Notes: generated by a model from the sequence alone, not told the origin. 9,259 bases of DNA from SZAS-79 sp031376265 (GCA_031376265.1 JANMDK010000135.1:1-9259); one strand, 5' to 3'; counted from the stretch's first letter, positions 1-5,966 are shown. Numbers and translations are program-made.

Positions 1-612
1 GAAAGGGTGGATCCAGGCGAGCCGCTGATGCGCGCAGGCGACGCCGATAAGCAGGGATTCCGTTCCCTGCAAGGCGCGGAAACGCTCCGACCACCCGCGC
101 ACCAGTGCCTCCACCTCCCCGGAGGGCGGGGCGAGGTGACGTCCCGCGTACACCTCGTCCGCGCGATACGCCCCCGGGACGATCGGCCTTGCGTCGTCCG
201 AATACCGGTCAGCGTCGGGCAGCCTGCCGTAGAGGATTGCGTGAATCTCCTTGATGAAGCCCGGGCTGAAGAGGTCCTGCGGCTGCGCTTCGCCGGCTTT
301 TTGCTCGACGAGCGCCTCGGCCTCCATGTGCGCCACCGCGAGGCGCTGCCTTCTGGCCAGGTCCTGGTCGGCATCGAAGTGCTTTTGCAGCGCCTGCTCG
401 ATGGCGGCGGGCTTGGTGTGCTGGCCCTCGATCTTGTTCGAGTAGTACGAGTTCATCGCGCGCAGGCGCGGGCGCAATGCCCGGGCCACGGGCGCGCTTG
501 CCTGGCCGGCGAGGCGGTGGCATTCGTTTGCCAGCCGGGCGGCCGTTTCCCGCAGCGGTCCGAGGACGCGCTCTTCGGGATAGAGGGGGCTGAATTTTCC
601 CAGGTCGGGCAT
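1..612 (-). CDS. Fic family protein (AMP-transferase type), 3' end outside window
   Basis: Reading the minus strand from the ATG at 612 gives 204 residues before the window edge, so the gene is partial. The protein begins MPDLGKFSPLYPEE and has an N-terminal helical region of the Fic_N type. At residues 58-63 it carries SNKIEG, which fits the S/TxxxE(G/N) inhibitory-helix motif of class II Fic proteins. The Fic core follows, and the last readable residues are a stretch ending WIHPF. This is the start of the HPFxxGNGR catalytic loop, so the catalytic His would be H202. Fic enzymes typically transfer AMP from ATP to hydroxyl groups of target proteins; the N-terminal inhibitory Glu blocks productive ATP binding. 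No upstream ATG exists in this frame before a stop at 661-663. There is no clear Shine-Dalgarno, and no separate antitoxin gene adjoins. The reading frame looks intact as far as visible; the target is unknown. Confidence 0.92.
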   Translation of the reverse strand, partial: MPDLGKFSPLYPEERVLGPLRETAARLANECHRLAGQASAPVARALRPRLRAMNSYYSNKIEGQHTKPAAIEQALQKHFDADQDLARRQRLAVAHMEAEALVEQKAGEAQPQDLFSPGFIKEIHAILYGRLPDADRYSDDARPIVPGAYRADEVYAGRHLAPPSGEVEALVRGWSERFRALQGTESLLIGVACAHQRLAWIHPF

Positions 613-1011
613 GCTGGTGGACGGTTTAAAGGACAGTAGTCTGGACAGTGTAATTGTACATTAAACTGATATATTAAAACTATTTATGAAACAAATTCTT
701 TTCGGATTAGAGGACATTTGGACAGTTAAAAGTCGCTGTGGGAGGCGGAAACCCTGCACGCCAGGAGTCCCGCAAAGCACGGTGCCGAACTCTCGCTGGT
801 TGTCCGCACTACGCGTGGCGAGGAAATCGTGCTGCAAAGCCTGGGCGATCTTGGCGGCCAGGCGAAAGGGGCGGCCAAACTCCGGCGTTCCGGCGAGCCA
901 GAAAGGCCGAAGCGGCGCCCGGAGCAGACATGATTGGGCTGAGTCATCGCACTACAGCATTGCTCGGAGAGATGGCCGGCATGGAGGGCGTGCCCATCGA
1001 TCAGTTTCACC
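613..1011. other. 399-bp gap without a recognisable gene
   Basis: Between the Fic start and the end of the HEPN pseudogene I see no convincing coding sequence. The first 120 bp are AT-rich promoter-like DNA. The rest is GC-rich and holds overlapping open frames on both strands with no family resemblance and no good start signals. One plus-strand frame (730-933) lacks an ATG and contains a short segment reading VVRTTRGEEIVLQSLGDLG. It faintly recalls the beta-strand region of some transposase N termini, but this is too short to name. The segment may be decayed mobile or toxin-antitoxin DNA. Confidence 0.5.
640..730 (-). promoter_or_regulatory. AT-rich probable promoter region of the Fic gene with repeated GGACA words
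   Basis: The stretch upstream of the Fic start is strikingly AT-rich compared with its surroundings. Read on the minus strand, TACAAT at 658-653 is a plausible -10 box and would give a leader of about 34 nt; no convincing -35 is visible. The plus-strand word GGACAGT occurs at 631-637, 643-649 and 720-726, and the shorter GGACA also occurs at 712-716. These could be binding sites or the remains of an insertion-sequence end. Neither reading is demonstrated. Confidence 0.3.
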
Positions 1012-1452
1012 TCACGCCGCGGGCGGCCATTTCGCATCGACCAGGCGGCTCACGCGCGCCCGCAGGTCTTCCGCCTGCCGTACGCATTCCGCGAGAGACG
1101 CATCGCTCACCCTGTCGCCCCGGTAATCGGAGAGATTCCGTTGCTTTCGCAGTCCGTCGAGGACAATCATCGATTCGCTGTCCAGGCCAAGCGTCAGCGG
1201 CAAAGCCTGCAGCGTGGTCTGGTGGTGACCCGGCTCGCTGGTTGAAGTGCGCTAGCCCTTCATCCATAAAGCCACGGTAGCGCACTGCATGATGGCCTTG
1301 TAGGCGGCGTCGAACCGGATCTCGGCCGAAACGGCCTTGGTCTTTGCGTCCGCAATGCTTCGGCCGGCGGCAGACAAGAGCTTCAGCAGGGCGTCGTGCG
1401 AAGCTTCAAGCTTTTCCAGCCGCCTGATCGCCAGCAAGTTTTCCAAGCTCAT
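1012..1452 (-). pseudogene. HEPN-like partner of the MNT nucleotidyltransferase, interrupted by an in-frame TAG
   Basis: The minus-strand frame from ATG 1452 reads MSLENLLAIRRLEKL, continues through RFDAAYKAIMQCATVALWMKG, and hits TAG at 1254-1252. It then resumes in the same frame as RTSTSEPGHHQTTLQALPLTL and LRKQRNLSDYRGD, ending at 1012. Without the stop it would be one protein of about 146 residues. It resembles the all-helical HEPN-like proteins encoded next to winged-helix MNT proteins. From memory, this family carries an aromatic residue where the stop lies (NGY/FRxSTS), so a single TAC/TAT to TAG change would explain it. GGAG at 1462-1459 lies 6 nt before ATG 1452, which favours that start over ATG 1458. 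The gene overlaps the MNT gene by 47 bp, so the two were translationally coupled. In HEPN/MNT modules the HEPN protein is usually an RNase toxin. A canonical RxxxxH motif is not obvious here; RNLSDY near the C terminus is the closest match. Confidence 0.82.
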
Positions 1453-2014
1453 CGGCATCTCCGATCAGGAACAGTTTTTCGTTCGCCAGCACCTCGCGCA
1501 CAAACGAGTCGCGTGCCTTCGCTTTGCGGCGGAATTCCCCGGGCGTCATGACCACCGGATTTATTTCGCGGCCGATCCTGTCCTGGGCCGGATGCAGGGC
1601 CTTGAGGGCATCGGCGAAGGCGAGCGTGCCGATCAGCAGCAAGTCCACGTCGCTGGCGGCTTTTTCCGCACCGCGCGCAACCGAGCCGAAAATCAGGGCG
1701 ACCTTGAGCCGCCCGGACAGCCGTCCGAGGGCGCCCTGAAGCACATCGGCAAGACCGGAAGTCTTGCGCAGGATGCCGGCAAGTTCCTCGAAGATCGGAG
1801 ACTGACGGTTGGCGCGGTAGTGGAGCTGATTGCCTACTTTTTCGCCGCTGAGCAAACCTGCCTTTGCCAGCCGCGCGAGTTCCTTGTGCAGGGTGCCCGG
1901 CGCGGTGTCGGTCAATCGCGCGATCTCGCGCACGTGGTAAGTCTTTTCCGGGTGCAGCAGGAGCAACCCGAGGACGCGCTGGCGATACGATCCGAACAGG
2001 AGGGCAGCAAGCAT
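1406..2014 (-). CDS. Winged-helix / minimal nucleotidyltransferase (MNT) protein, probable antitoxin
   Basis: This 202-residue protein has two parts. Residues about 8-70 form a winged helix-turn-helix with helices around HVREIARLTDTAPGTLHKELARL and a wing ending GNQLHYRA. Residues about 100-190 form a DNA polymerase beta-like nucleotidyltransferase with GS at 110-111 and the acidic pair D122/D124 in SDVDLLLIG. The third acid is expected near 150-152 (EIN), where an Asn stands at the usual position. In type VII HEPN/MNT systems the MNT protein neutralises the HEPN toxin by adding AMP to a tyrosine. Here the DNA-binding domain suggests it also represses its own promoter. Its 3' end overlaps the HEPN-like pseudogene, so the intact antitoxin now lacks a full-length partner. 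The ATG at 2014 has no Shine-Dalgarno and abuts the operator-like repeats, so the mRNA leader may be very short. Confidence 0.88.
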   Translation of the reverse strand: MLAALLFGSYRQRVLGLLLLHPEKTYHVREIARLTDTAPGTLHKELARLAKAGLLSGEKVGNQLHYRANRQSPIFEELAGILRKTSGLADVLQGALGRLSGRLKVALIFGSVARGAEKAASDVDLLLIGTLAFADALKALHPAQDRIGREINPVVMTPGEFRRKAKARDSFVREVLANEKLFLIGDADELGKLAGDQAAGKA

Positions 2015-2015
2015 A

Positions 2016-2055
2016 TGTAGCCGTTAAAGCAACGAACGTAGCCGTATATGCTACA
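2016..2055. promoter_or_regulatory. Triple GTAGC box, candidate operator for the MNT/HEPN pair
   Basis: Three copies of one pentamer lie just upstream of the MNT start. GTAGCCGT occurs directly at 2017-2024 and again at 2038-2045, exactly 21 bp apart (two helical turns). The inverted form GCTAC lies at 2050-2054, making the palindrome GTAGC-N7-GCTAC with the second copy. The first and third boxes also match over six bases (TGTAGC / GCTACA). The winged helix of the adjacent gene is the obvious candidate ligand. The position, touching the start codon, fits autorepression. Confidence 0.6.
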
Positions 2056-2213
2056 TCAATTCGGGTTGCAGGATTCATGCTCCTCCCTGGTTCGACGGCT
2101 CCAGGATAAGCGCATGGGTGGCTCACCCCCTGAGCCCGCCCGCGTCCACAATAAGAACCTGATATCGCCGTGCCCTGGGTCAATGGCGGCGCCTCGCATT
2201 CAATCCGTAATGC

Positions 2214-2241
2214 TTGCCGACAATATCCGAACGAGAATAAT
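2214..2241 (+). promoter_or_regulatory. Predicted sigma70-type promoter of the XRE antitoxin gene
   Basis: TTGCCG at 2214-2219 (four of six matches to TTGACA) is followed after 16 bp by AATAAT at 2236-2241 (five of six matches to TATAAT). Transcription would start near 2248. That is downstream of the ATG at 2244, so if this promoter is used that ATG cannot be the start codon. The later ATG at 2307, which has a strong ribosome binding site, becomes the likely start. Confidence 0.45.
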
Positions 2242-2306
2242 TTATGACTGATAAAACAACGGTTGAAGGCGGTGCTTGCCCGTCATGGGCTGAGCGGGAG
2301 GCAATG

Positions 2307-2633
2307 ATGCGAAGCAAAGCGGGTGGCAAAGGCACCAACAACGTGCTGGCCGACCTGGGGTTCGAAGACGCGGAGGACTTGTCCGCGAAAGCGCTCCTGG
2401 CCGTCAAGCTCAACGAACTGATCGAGAGCCGGTGGATCAGCCAGGCCGCGGCCGCCCAGATCACCGGCATGACGCAGCCGAAGATATCGCTGGTTCGCCG
2501 ATACAAGCTCCAGAACATCTCCCTCGTGCGCTTGATGCAGGCGCTCGTGTCTTTCGACCAGCGGGTAGAGATCAGCGTAAGACCGGCCCGGCCTTCACAT
2601 GCCGCGGGCATCACGGTCGCGGCGGGGCGCTGA
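2307..2633 (+). CDS. XRE-family HTH protein, HigA-type antitoxin without an adjacent toxin
   Basis: The 108-residue protein contains NNVLADLGFEDAEDL, then a helix-turn-helix at about residues 44-70 (ISQAAAAQITGMTQPKISLV). A C-terminal segment SLVRLMQALVSFDQRVEISV follows. This is the layout of HigA-like antitoxins that bind a RelE/HigB mRNase and repress their own operon. The start at 2307 is chosen because GGGAGG at 2296-2301 lies 5 nt upstream and homologues begin about this far before the VxADLG motif. An ATG at 2244 would add 21 residues but has only a weak GAG upstream and sits before the predicted transcription start. HigB is normally encoded immediately upstream; here the upstream DNA holds only the divergent MNT promoter. 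The toxin is therefore missing and the gene is an orphan, perhaps acting only as a regulator. Its C terminus (PSHAAGITVAAGR) is a short unstructured tail. Confidence 0.85.
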   Translation: MRSKAGGKGTNNVLADLGFEDAEDLSAKALLAVKLNELIESRWISQAAAAQITGMTQPKISLVRRYKLQNISLVRLMQALVSFDQRVEISVRPARPSHAAGITVAAGR

Positions 2634-2726
2634 TCGGCACGGCGTAGTCCGGGTGGCGGGGGGAGGTAGCTCAGGGTGGAGTTGCTTGAACTGGCAAGCA
2701 GACTCGGCTAAGAGGCTCGCCGTTAG

Positions 2727-3182
2727 GCGATCATCGACAACCTGCAGTCCTTCCTGCTCGAATTGGGCAAAGGATTCTCCTTCGTGGCGCGGCAAAAGCG
2801 CATGCGCTTCGAGGACGAGGATTTCTATGTGGACCTCGTGTTCTACAACTATCTCCTCAAGTGCTTCGTCCTGGTCGACCTGAAGCTCGGCAAGCTCACA
2901 CACCAGGACATCGGCCAGATGGACAGCTACGTAAGGATGTTCGAAGCGCACGCAAAACCCGCGGGCGACAATCCAACGATCGGCCTGATCCTGTGCTCGA
3001 AAAAGAACGAGGCGGTGGCGAAATACTCGGTGCTCTCCGACGGACGCAAGATCTTCGCCGCCAAGTATCTGGCCTACCTGCCCACGGAGGAGCAGCTGCA
3101 GAGCGAGCTCGAACGCGAGCGGCGCCTGCTGGAGAAGAGCACAACCCGCGATCGCCGCCCGAAGGCGGGCGCCGGATCGTGA
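2727..3182 (+). pseudogene. C-terminal PDDEXK nuclease remnant of a YhcG/DUF1016 protein
   Basis: The open frame from 2727 reads AIIDNLQSFLLELGKGFSFV and continues through DEDFYVDLVFYNYLLKCFVL, VDLKLGKLTHQDIGQM, NPTIGLILCSKKNEAV and FAAKYLAYLPTEEQL. This is the C-terminal nuclease domain of the DUF1016/YhcG family (full proteins about 340-375 residues). The PD-(D/E)XK core is present: D in FYVDLVF, and DLK a strand later. The N-terminal DUF1016_N domain, which mediates assembly, is gone. In-frame stops at 2724-2726 and 2709-2711 interrupt a decayed lead-in (gtg gag ttg ctt gaa ctg, VELLEL) that may be the last trace of the linker. The only starts inside are a TTG at 2763 or later ATGs without a ribosome binding site, so expression is doubtful. 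It follows the orphan antitoxin in the same orientation. YhcG proteins are linked to restriction loci and phage defence. Confidence 0.87.
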
Positions 3183-3326
3183 GGACATGAATGGCAGCAT
3201 ATCGGCTGGCGAGCCAATAACCGCGTGGGGGTCGGGCGAAAAATGGTAGTAATGGCCTGCCGGTGGTGATACTCAAGCCTTTAATTTGGCCGAAACCAAA
3301 CCTTTCATTCAGCCGGCGGCAGTGAT

Positions 3327-3374
3327 TGTTGCTAAAACACATTGAATATTGACAATCAATGTGGATTAGCAACA
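3327..3374. promoter_or_regulatory. 19-bp inverted repeat, probable AbiEi operator
   Basis: Arms at 3327-3345 and 3356-3374 are complementary at 17 of 19 positions (TGTTGCTA..CACATTGA against TCAATGTG..TAGCAACA) around a 10-bp AT-rich spacer. The repeat covers the predicted -35 box and ends inside the predicted -10. AbiEi proteins of type IV systems are known to repress their own operon by binding inverted repeats over the promoter; assigning this site to the adjacent AbiEi is inference. It does not look like a terminator, because no T-run follows. Confidence 0.65.
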
Positions 3375-3378
3375 CAAT
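3349..3378 (+). promoter_or_regulatory. Predicted abiE promoter, probably leaderless transcript
   Basis: A perfect TTGACA lies at 3349-3354 in the spacer and right arm of the inverted repeat. CACAAT at 3373-3378 follows after 18 bp. The expected transcription start, about 7 nt after the -10, is the A of the ATG at 3385. There is no Shine-Dalgarno before this ATG. Both facts together suggest a leaderless mRNA whose promoter is occluded by repressor bound to the repeat. Confidence 0.5.
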
Positions 3379-3384
3379 TCGCCG

Positions 3385-4005
3385 ATGAAAGCCTCATCGC
3401 TCTCCCACGAAGCCGCCGTGCTGCAGCTGGTGCGCAAGCGCGGCCTGCTGCACACGCGGGATGTCGCCGCACAGGCCGTGCCCACGGTGGTGCTCACGCG
3501 CCTCGTACGCGCAGGCAAGCTCGAGCGCGCCGGACGCGGCCTGTATGCGCTCGCGGGCGCCCAGGCAAGCGCACAGCGCTCGCTTGCGGAGGTGTCGCTG
3601 CGAGCGCCGCGCGGCGTGATATGCCTGCTCAGCGCGCTGCGCGTGCACGAGGTGGGAACCCAGTCGCCTTTCGAGGTCTGGCTTGCGCTGCCGCCGGGCA
3701 CCACGCCGCCGAATATCAAGCATCCGCAGCTCAAGGTTGCAAGGATGTCGGGCGCTTCGCTTACCGAAGGCGTCGAGCGCATCAAGGTCGATGGGGTCGA
3801 GGTGCCGGTTTTCAACGCCGCGAAGACGATCGCCGACTGTTTCAAGTTCCGGAACAAGATCGGCATCGACGTGGCGCTGGAAGCGTTGCGCGAGGGCTGG
3901 CGGGAGCGCAAGGCAACCAGGGTCACGATGGACGCGCTCTGGCACTACGCCAAAGTGAACCGCGTCGCCAACGTGATGCGACCTTACCTGGAAGGCATCG
4001 TCTGA
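3385..4005 (+). CDS. abiEi: AbiEi-type antitoxin / autorepressor of a type IV toxin-antitoxin system
   Basis: The 206-residue protein has an N-terminal winged helix (about residues 8-58: LVRKRGLLHTRDVAAQAVP, then LTRLVRAGKLERAGRGLYAL). A larger C-terminal antitoxin domain follows, with conserved segments VICLLSALRVHEVGTQSPF and VFNAAKTIADCFKFRNKIG and an ending VANVMRPYLEGIV. Length and layout match complete AbiEi proteins. AbiEi neutralises the nucleotidyltransferase toxin AbiEii without stable complex formation and represses the bicistronic operon. The ATG at 3385 is the only start that keeps the full helix-turn-helix and sits directly after the predicted promoter. The stop TGA (4003-4005) lies in CTGAGT, where such operons commonly have an ATGA start-stop overlap with abiEii. 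The gene appears intact, unlike its partner. Confidence 0.9.
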   Translation: MKASSLSHEAAVLQLVRKRGLLHTRDVAAQAVPTVVLTRLVRAGKLERAGRGLYALAGAQASAQRSLAEVSLRAPRGVICLLSALRVHEVGTQSPFEVWLALPPGTTPPNIKHPQLKVARMSGASLTEGVERIKVDGVEVPVFNAAKTIADCFKFRNKIGIDVALEALREGWRERKATRVTMDALWHYAKVNRVANVMRPYLEGIV

Positions 4006-4804
4006 GTCCGGCGCGCAACGTGCCCGCGTCGATTCGCCAGCGGCTGCTCGACCTGGCGCGCGCGAACGTTTCGTGCTCAAGGGGGCGATGCTCTTTGCGG
4101 CCTGGTTCGGCATCCCGCACCGGCCGACCCGGGATGCCGATTTCCTGGGGCTCGGCGAGCCGGATGCGGGCAAGCTGGCCGACACCGTGCGTGCCCTTTG
4201 CAACGTCGCCGCAGACGATGGCGTGAACTATGACGCCGGCTCGATCCACGTGGTGGAGATCCGCGAGCAGTCGAATTACGCCGGCCTCAGGGTGACACTG
4301 CGCGCCACACTCGACAACGCGCGCTGCAATGTGCAACTGGATGTGGGATTCGGCGACGCGGTCACGCCCGCGCCGGTGGAAATCGAATACCCCACGCTGC
4401 TCGACGATCTTCCCCGGCCGCGCCTGCGCGTTTACCCGCGCGAAACGGTGTTCGCCGAAAAGCTGGAGGCCATCCAGGTCCTCGGCATGGCCAACACGAG
4501 AATGAAGGACTATTTCGACCTGCTCTCGCTTGCGAGGGAGGGAATCATGGAGGCAGAAGTGTTGAGCGATGCGATTCTTGCGACCTTCAGGCGTCGTGGC
4601 ACGGCGCTGCCCGAGGGCCTCCCGGTGGGGCTAAGCGTTGAGTTCGCAAACGACCCAGGCAAACGCCGTCAATGGGATGTCTTCGTCCAGCGCAATCGTC
4701 TGCAGGCGCCACCTCTGCCCGATGTTGCAGGAGAGTTGGGAGGATTCGTCCATGGCCTGCTGGAACGCGCGACGAGGAAGAAAGCCGGAGGAGGGTATAA
4801 GTAA
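4002..4804 (+). pseudogene. abiEii: AbiEii nucleotidyltransferase toxin, N-terminal deletion with frameshift
   Basis: Two frames together make one AbiEii protein. The frame at 4005-4060 reads SPARNVPASIRQRLLDLARA, the usual AbiEii beginning. From 4064 the match moves to another frame, ERFVLKGAMLF, running to 4804. Family members carry roughly 30 more residues between LLxLARA and ERFxLKGA, so a deletion of that segment plus a frame change is inferred, perhaps between short GCGCG repeats. The expected overlapping start codon reads CTG (4002-4004) rather than ATG; GTG at 4020 is an alternative. The catalytic part is preserved: RPTRDADFLG (DxD), LDVGFGD, the Lys in VFAEKLEAI and MKDYFDLLSL. AbiEii toxins are GTP- or NTP-dependent nucleotidyltransferases, some of which modify tRNA. 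A GTG at 4073 could start a 243-residue truncated product but has no ribosome binding site. The toxin is probably inactive. Confidence 0.85.
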
Positions 4805-4902
4805 AAGAGTATATGAACTGCCAGAAGAGCCGCGTGGCTATTGACTCTACGGAAATGAAAGTTGAAGAATTGACCCGAGCGTAGGCGAGAGGCACATGAT
4901 AA

Positions 4903-4922
4903 ACGTGGTCTGTCCCCGAATT
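4903..4922. repeat. Possible dispersed-repeat (REP/RAYT-type) fragment
   Basis: The word ACGTGGTCTGTCCCCGAATT sits in the 157-bp gap between the abiE module and the convergent VOC gene. From memory, very similar GGGGACAGACCACG-type sequences recur in proteobacterial intergenic regions, often near REP-associated transposases. A single copy is visible here and no transposase is present, so the assignment rests on recollection only. Confidence 0.25.
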
Positions 4923-4925
4923 GTT

Positions 4926-4950
4926 GTCAGGTTTGAGCCTGGCCCCTTTT
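4926..4950 (+). terminator. Weak possible intrinsic terminator downstream of abiE
   Basis: GTCAGG (4926-4931) can pair with CCTGGC (4938-4943) as a 6-bp stem with one T-G pair and a 6-nt loop, followed by CCC and four T residues. The stem is short and the T-run brief, so efficiency would be low. The location between convergent genes is suitable. Confidence 0.28.
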
Positions 4951-4961
4951 AGTTGCCGCAT

Positions 4962-5909
4962 CTAGTTACACACGGGCGTCAGCCAGTCTGCGTAAGCGGC
5001 TTTCGAGCCGAAGAGCCAGGCGCCGCCGATCGACGGGGGCAGGGTGGCGGCGAAGAGGTCGGGCGAGGGCTCGGTCACCGTGCAGCCGGCGTTCAGCAGC
5101 CGCGTCTTCAATCCCTTGGCGTCGTCGCACTCCAGCGCGTAGCCGGCCATCGCGGGCGCGGCGGGCGGGTCCTCGCCGAAGAGGGCTTTGCACGCGGTAT
5201 CGCTGCCGATGAACACATCCCCGCGGTCCAGGGCCAGGCGCACGAAGCCGCGGATCGAGCGCGGGATCTGGCCGGAAAAATGCGCGAAGCGGGCGGCGAC
5301 CTTCTCCGGGTCGTCGGCGACGACGAAGGTGGCCAGCAGCCCGGTGACGCCGTTCGGCTGGCGCACATAGCGCGGCTGCCACATGCACTCGGGCGTGTGG
5401 TGCTGGCAGAACTGCACGCGGCCCTCGGGCATCGTGCCGGGCGCTACGCGAATCACCGAGAAGCGGGTGAGGCGCTTCTCGCCCTCCACGTCGACCTCGC
5501 GCTGCAGGTTGACCAGCGGCAGCGGCGCGAATCCGTTGCGCTCGAGGCGCGCGTGCTCCTCCGCGGCCGCCGGCGTGCCGAAGGCGACCAAGTGCTGGCC
5601 CGCTTGGGTTTTCCCACTTCGCGCCATCGCGTCGCGAAGCTGTTTCGCCAGCGGCGTGTCGGCGGTGGGCACAAGGATCTCGAAATAGCCGCGCTCGAGC
5701 ATCGCCACGCGGTTGGCGGTGCCGGCGGGCACGAGCTCGCCGCGCTCGTTCCTGTTCCACTGGGGCGAGAAGGGCGTGAGCACGAAGCCGAGTTCGTCCA
5801 GCGAACTCGAGGCCGCGTCCATGTCCGGCACGAAATGGGCGACGTGGTCGAGGTTGAGCGTGCCGGGGGCGGGGGTGTTCTGCGCGATGACTTCTTTTGG
5901 GGATTTCAT
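4962..5909 (-). CDS. Two-domain VOC (glyoxalase-like) protein
   Basis: The 315-residue protein starts MKSPKEVIAQNTPAPGTLNL and has the fold signature of the vicinal-oxygen-chelate superfamily, closest to the Glyoxalase_3 (PF13468) type. The first module (about 18-180) contains LDHVAHFVPDMDAA with H22, NRVAMLERGYFEIL with E77, and FCQHHTPECMW with H170/H171 as candidate metal ligands. The second module spans roughly 185-305. VOC enzymes use a divalent metal for isomerisation, lyase, dioxygenase or hydrolase chemistry; the reaction here is unknown. The ATG at 5909 is preceded by GGAG with a rather long 12-nt spacing. The open frame continues upstream to 6935, but that part is only the complement of the hydratase genes. 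The gene diverges from the hydratase operon across a 57-bp gap, which suggests shared regulation and a role in the same pathway. Confidence 0.85.
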   Translation of the reverse strand: MKSPKEVIAQNTPAPGTLNLDHVAHFVPDMDAASSSLDELGFVLTPFSPQWNRNERGELVPAGTANRVAMLERGYFEILVPTADTPLAKQLRDAMARSGKTQAGQHLVAFGTPAAAEEHARLERNGFAPLPLVNLQREVDVEGEKRLTRFSVIRVAPGTMPEGRVQFCQHHTPECMWQPRYVRQPNGVTGLLATFVVADDPEKVAARFAHFSGQIPRSIRGFVRLALDRGDVFIGSDTACKALFGEDPPAAPAMAGYALECDDAKGLKTRLLNAGCTVTEPSPDLFAATLPPSIGGAWLFGSKAAYADWLTPVCN

Positions 5910-5931
5910 GTGGACGCAGTTCTCCTTCGTC

Positions 5932-5966
5932 TTGCGTCGGGGAGGGGTAATGTACACAATTGTTGG
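5932..5966 (+). promoter_or_regulatory. Predicted promoter and palindromes in the divergent intergenic region
   Basis: TTGCGT at 5932-5937 and CACAAT at 5955-5960 are separated by 17 bp, which would place transcription initiation on or next to the ATG at 5967. The -10 overlaps a perfect palindrome ACAATTGT (5956-5963), and a second one, TGTACA (5951-5956), abuts it. These are plausible operator half-sites for a regulator acting on both divergent genes; no regulator gene lies in the cluster itself. Confidence 0.4.

Noticed and set aside
7..639. Long plus-strand open frame of 210 codons
   Set aside because: It is the complement of the Fic gene; the minus strand gives recognisable Fic motifs, while this translation resembles nothing.
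730..933. Open frame with a transposase-like strand pattern (RTTRGEEIVLQSLGDL)
   Set aside because: No start codon, only 67 codons, and the resemblance is too short and generic to name a family.
686..1280. Overlapping plus-strand open frames
   Set aside because: They overlap the HEPN pseudogene antisense or have no recognisable sequence; composition is typical of non-coding frames in GC-rich DNA.
2661..2720. GGTAGCTCAG, like a tRNA D-arm
   Set aside because: No T-arm consensus, anticodon stem or matching acceptor stem follows at tRNA spacing.
4953..5966. Plus-strand open frame running into the first hydratase gene
   Set aside because: It is the complement of the VOC gene; hydratase beta-like sequence starts only at ATG 5967.
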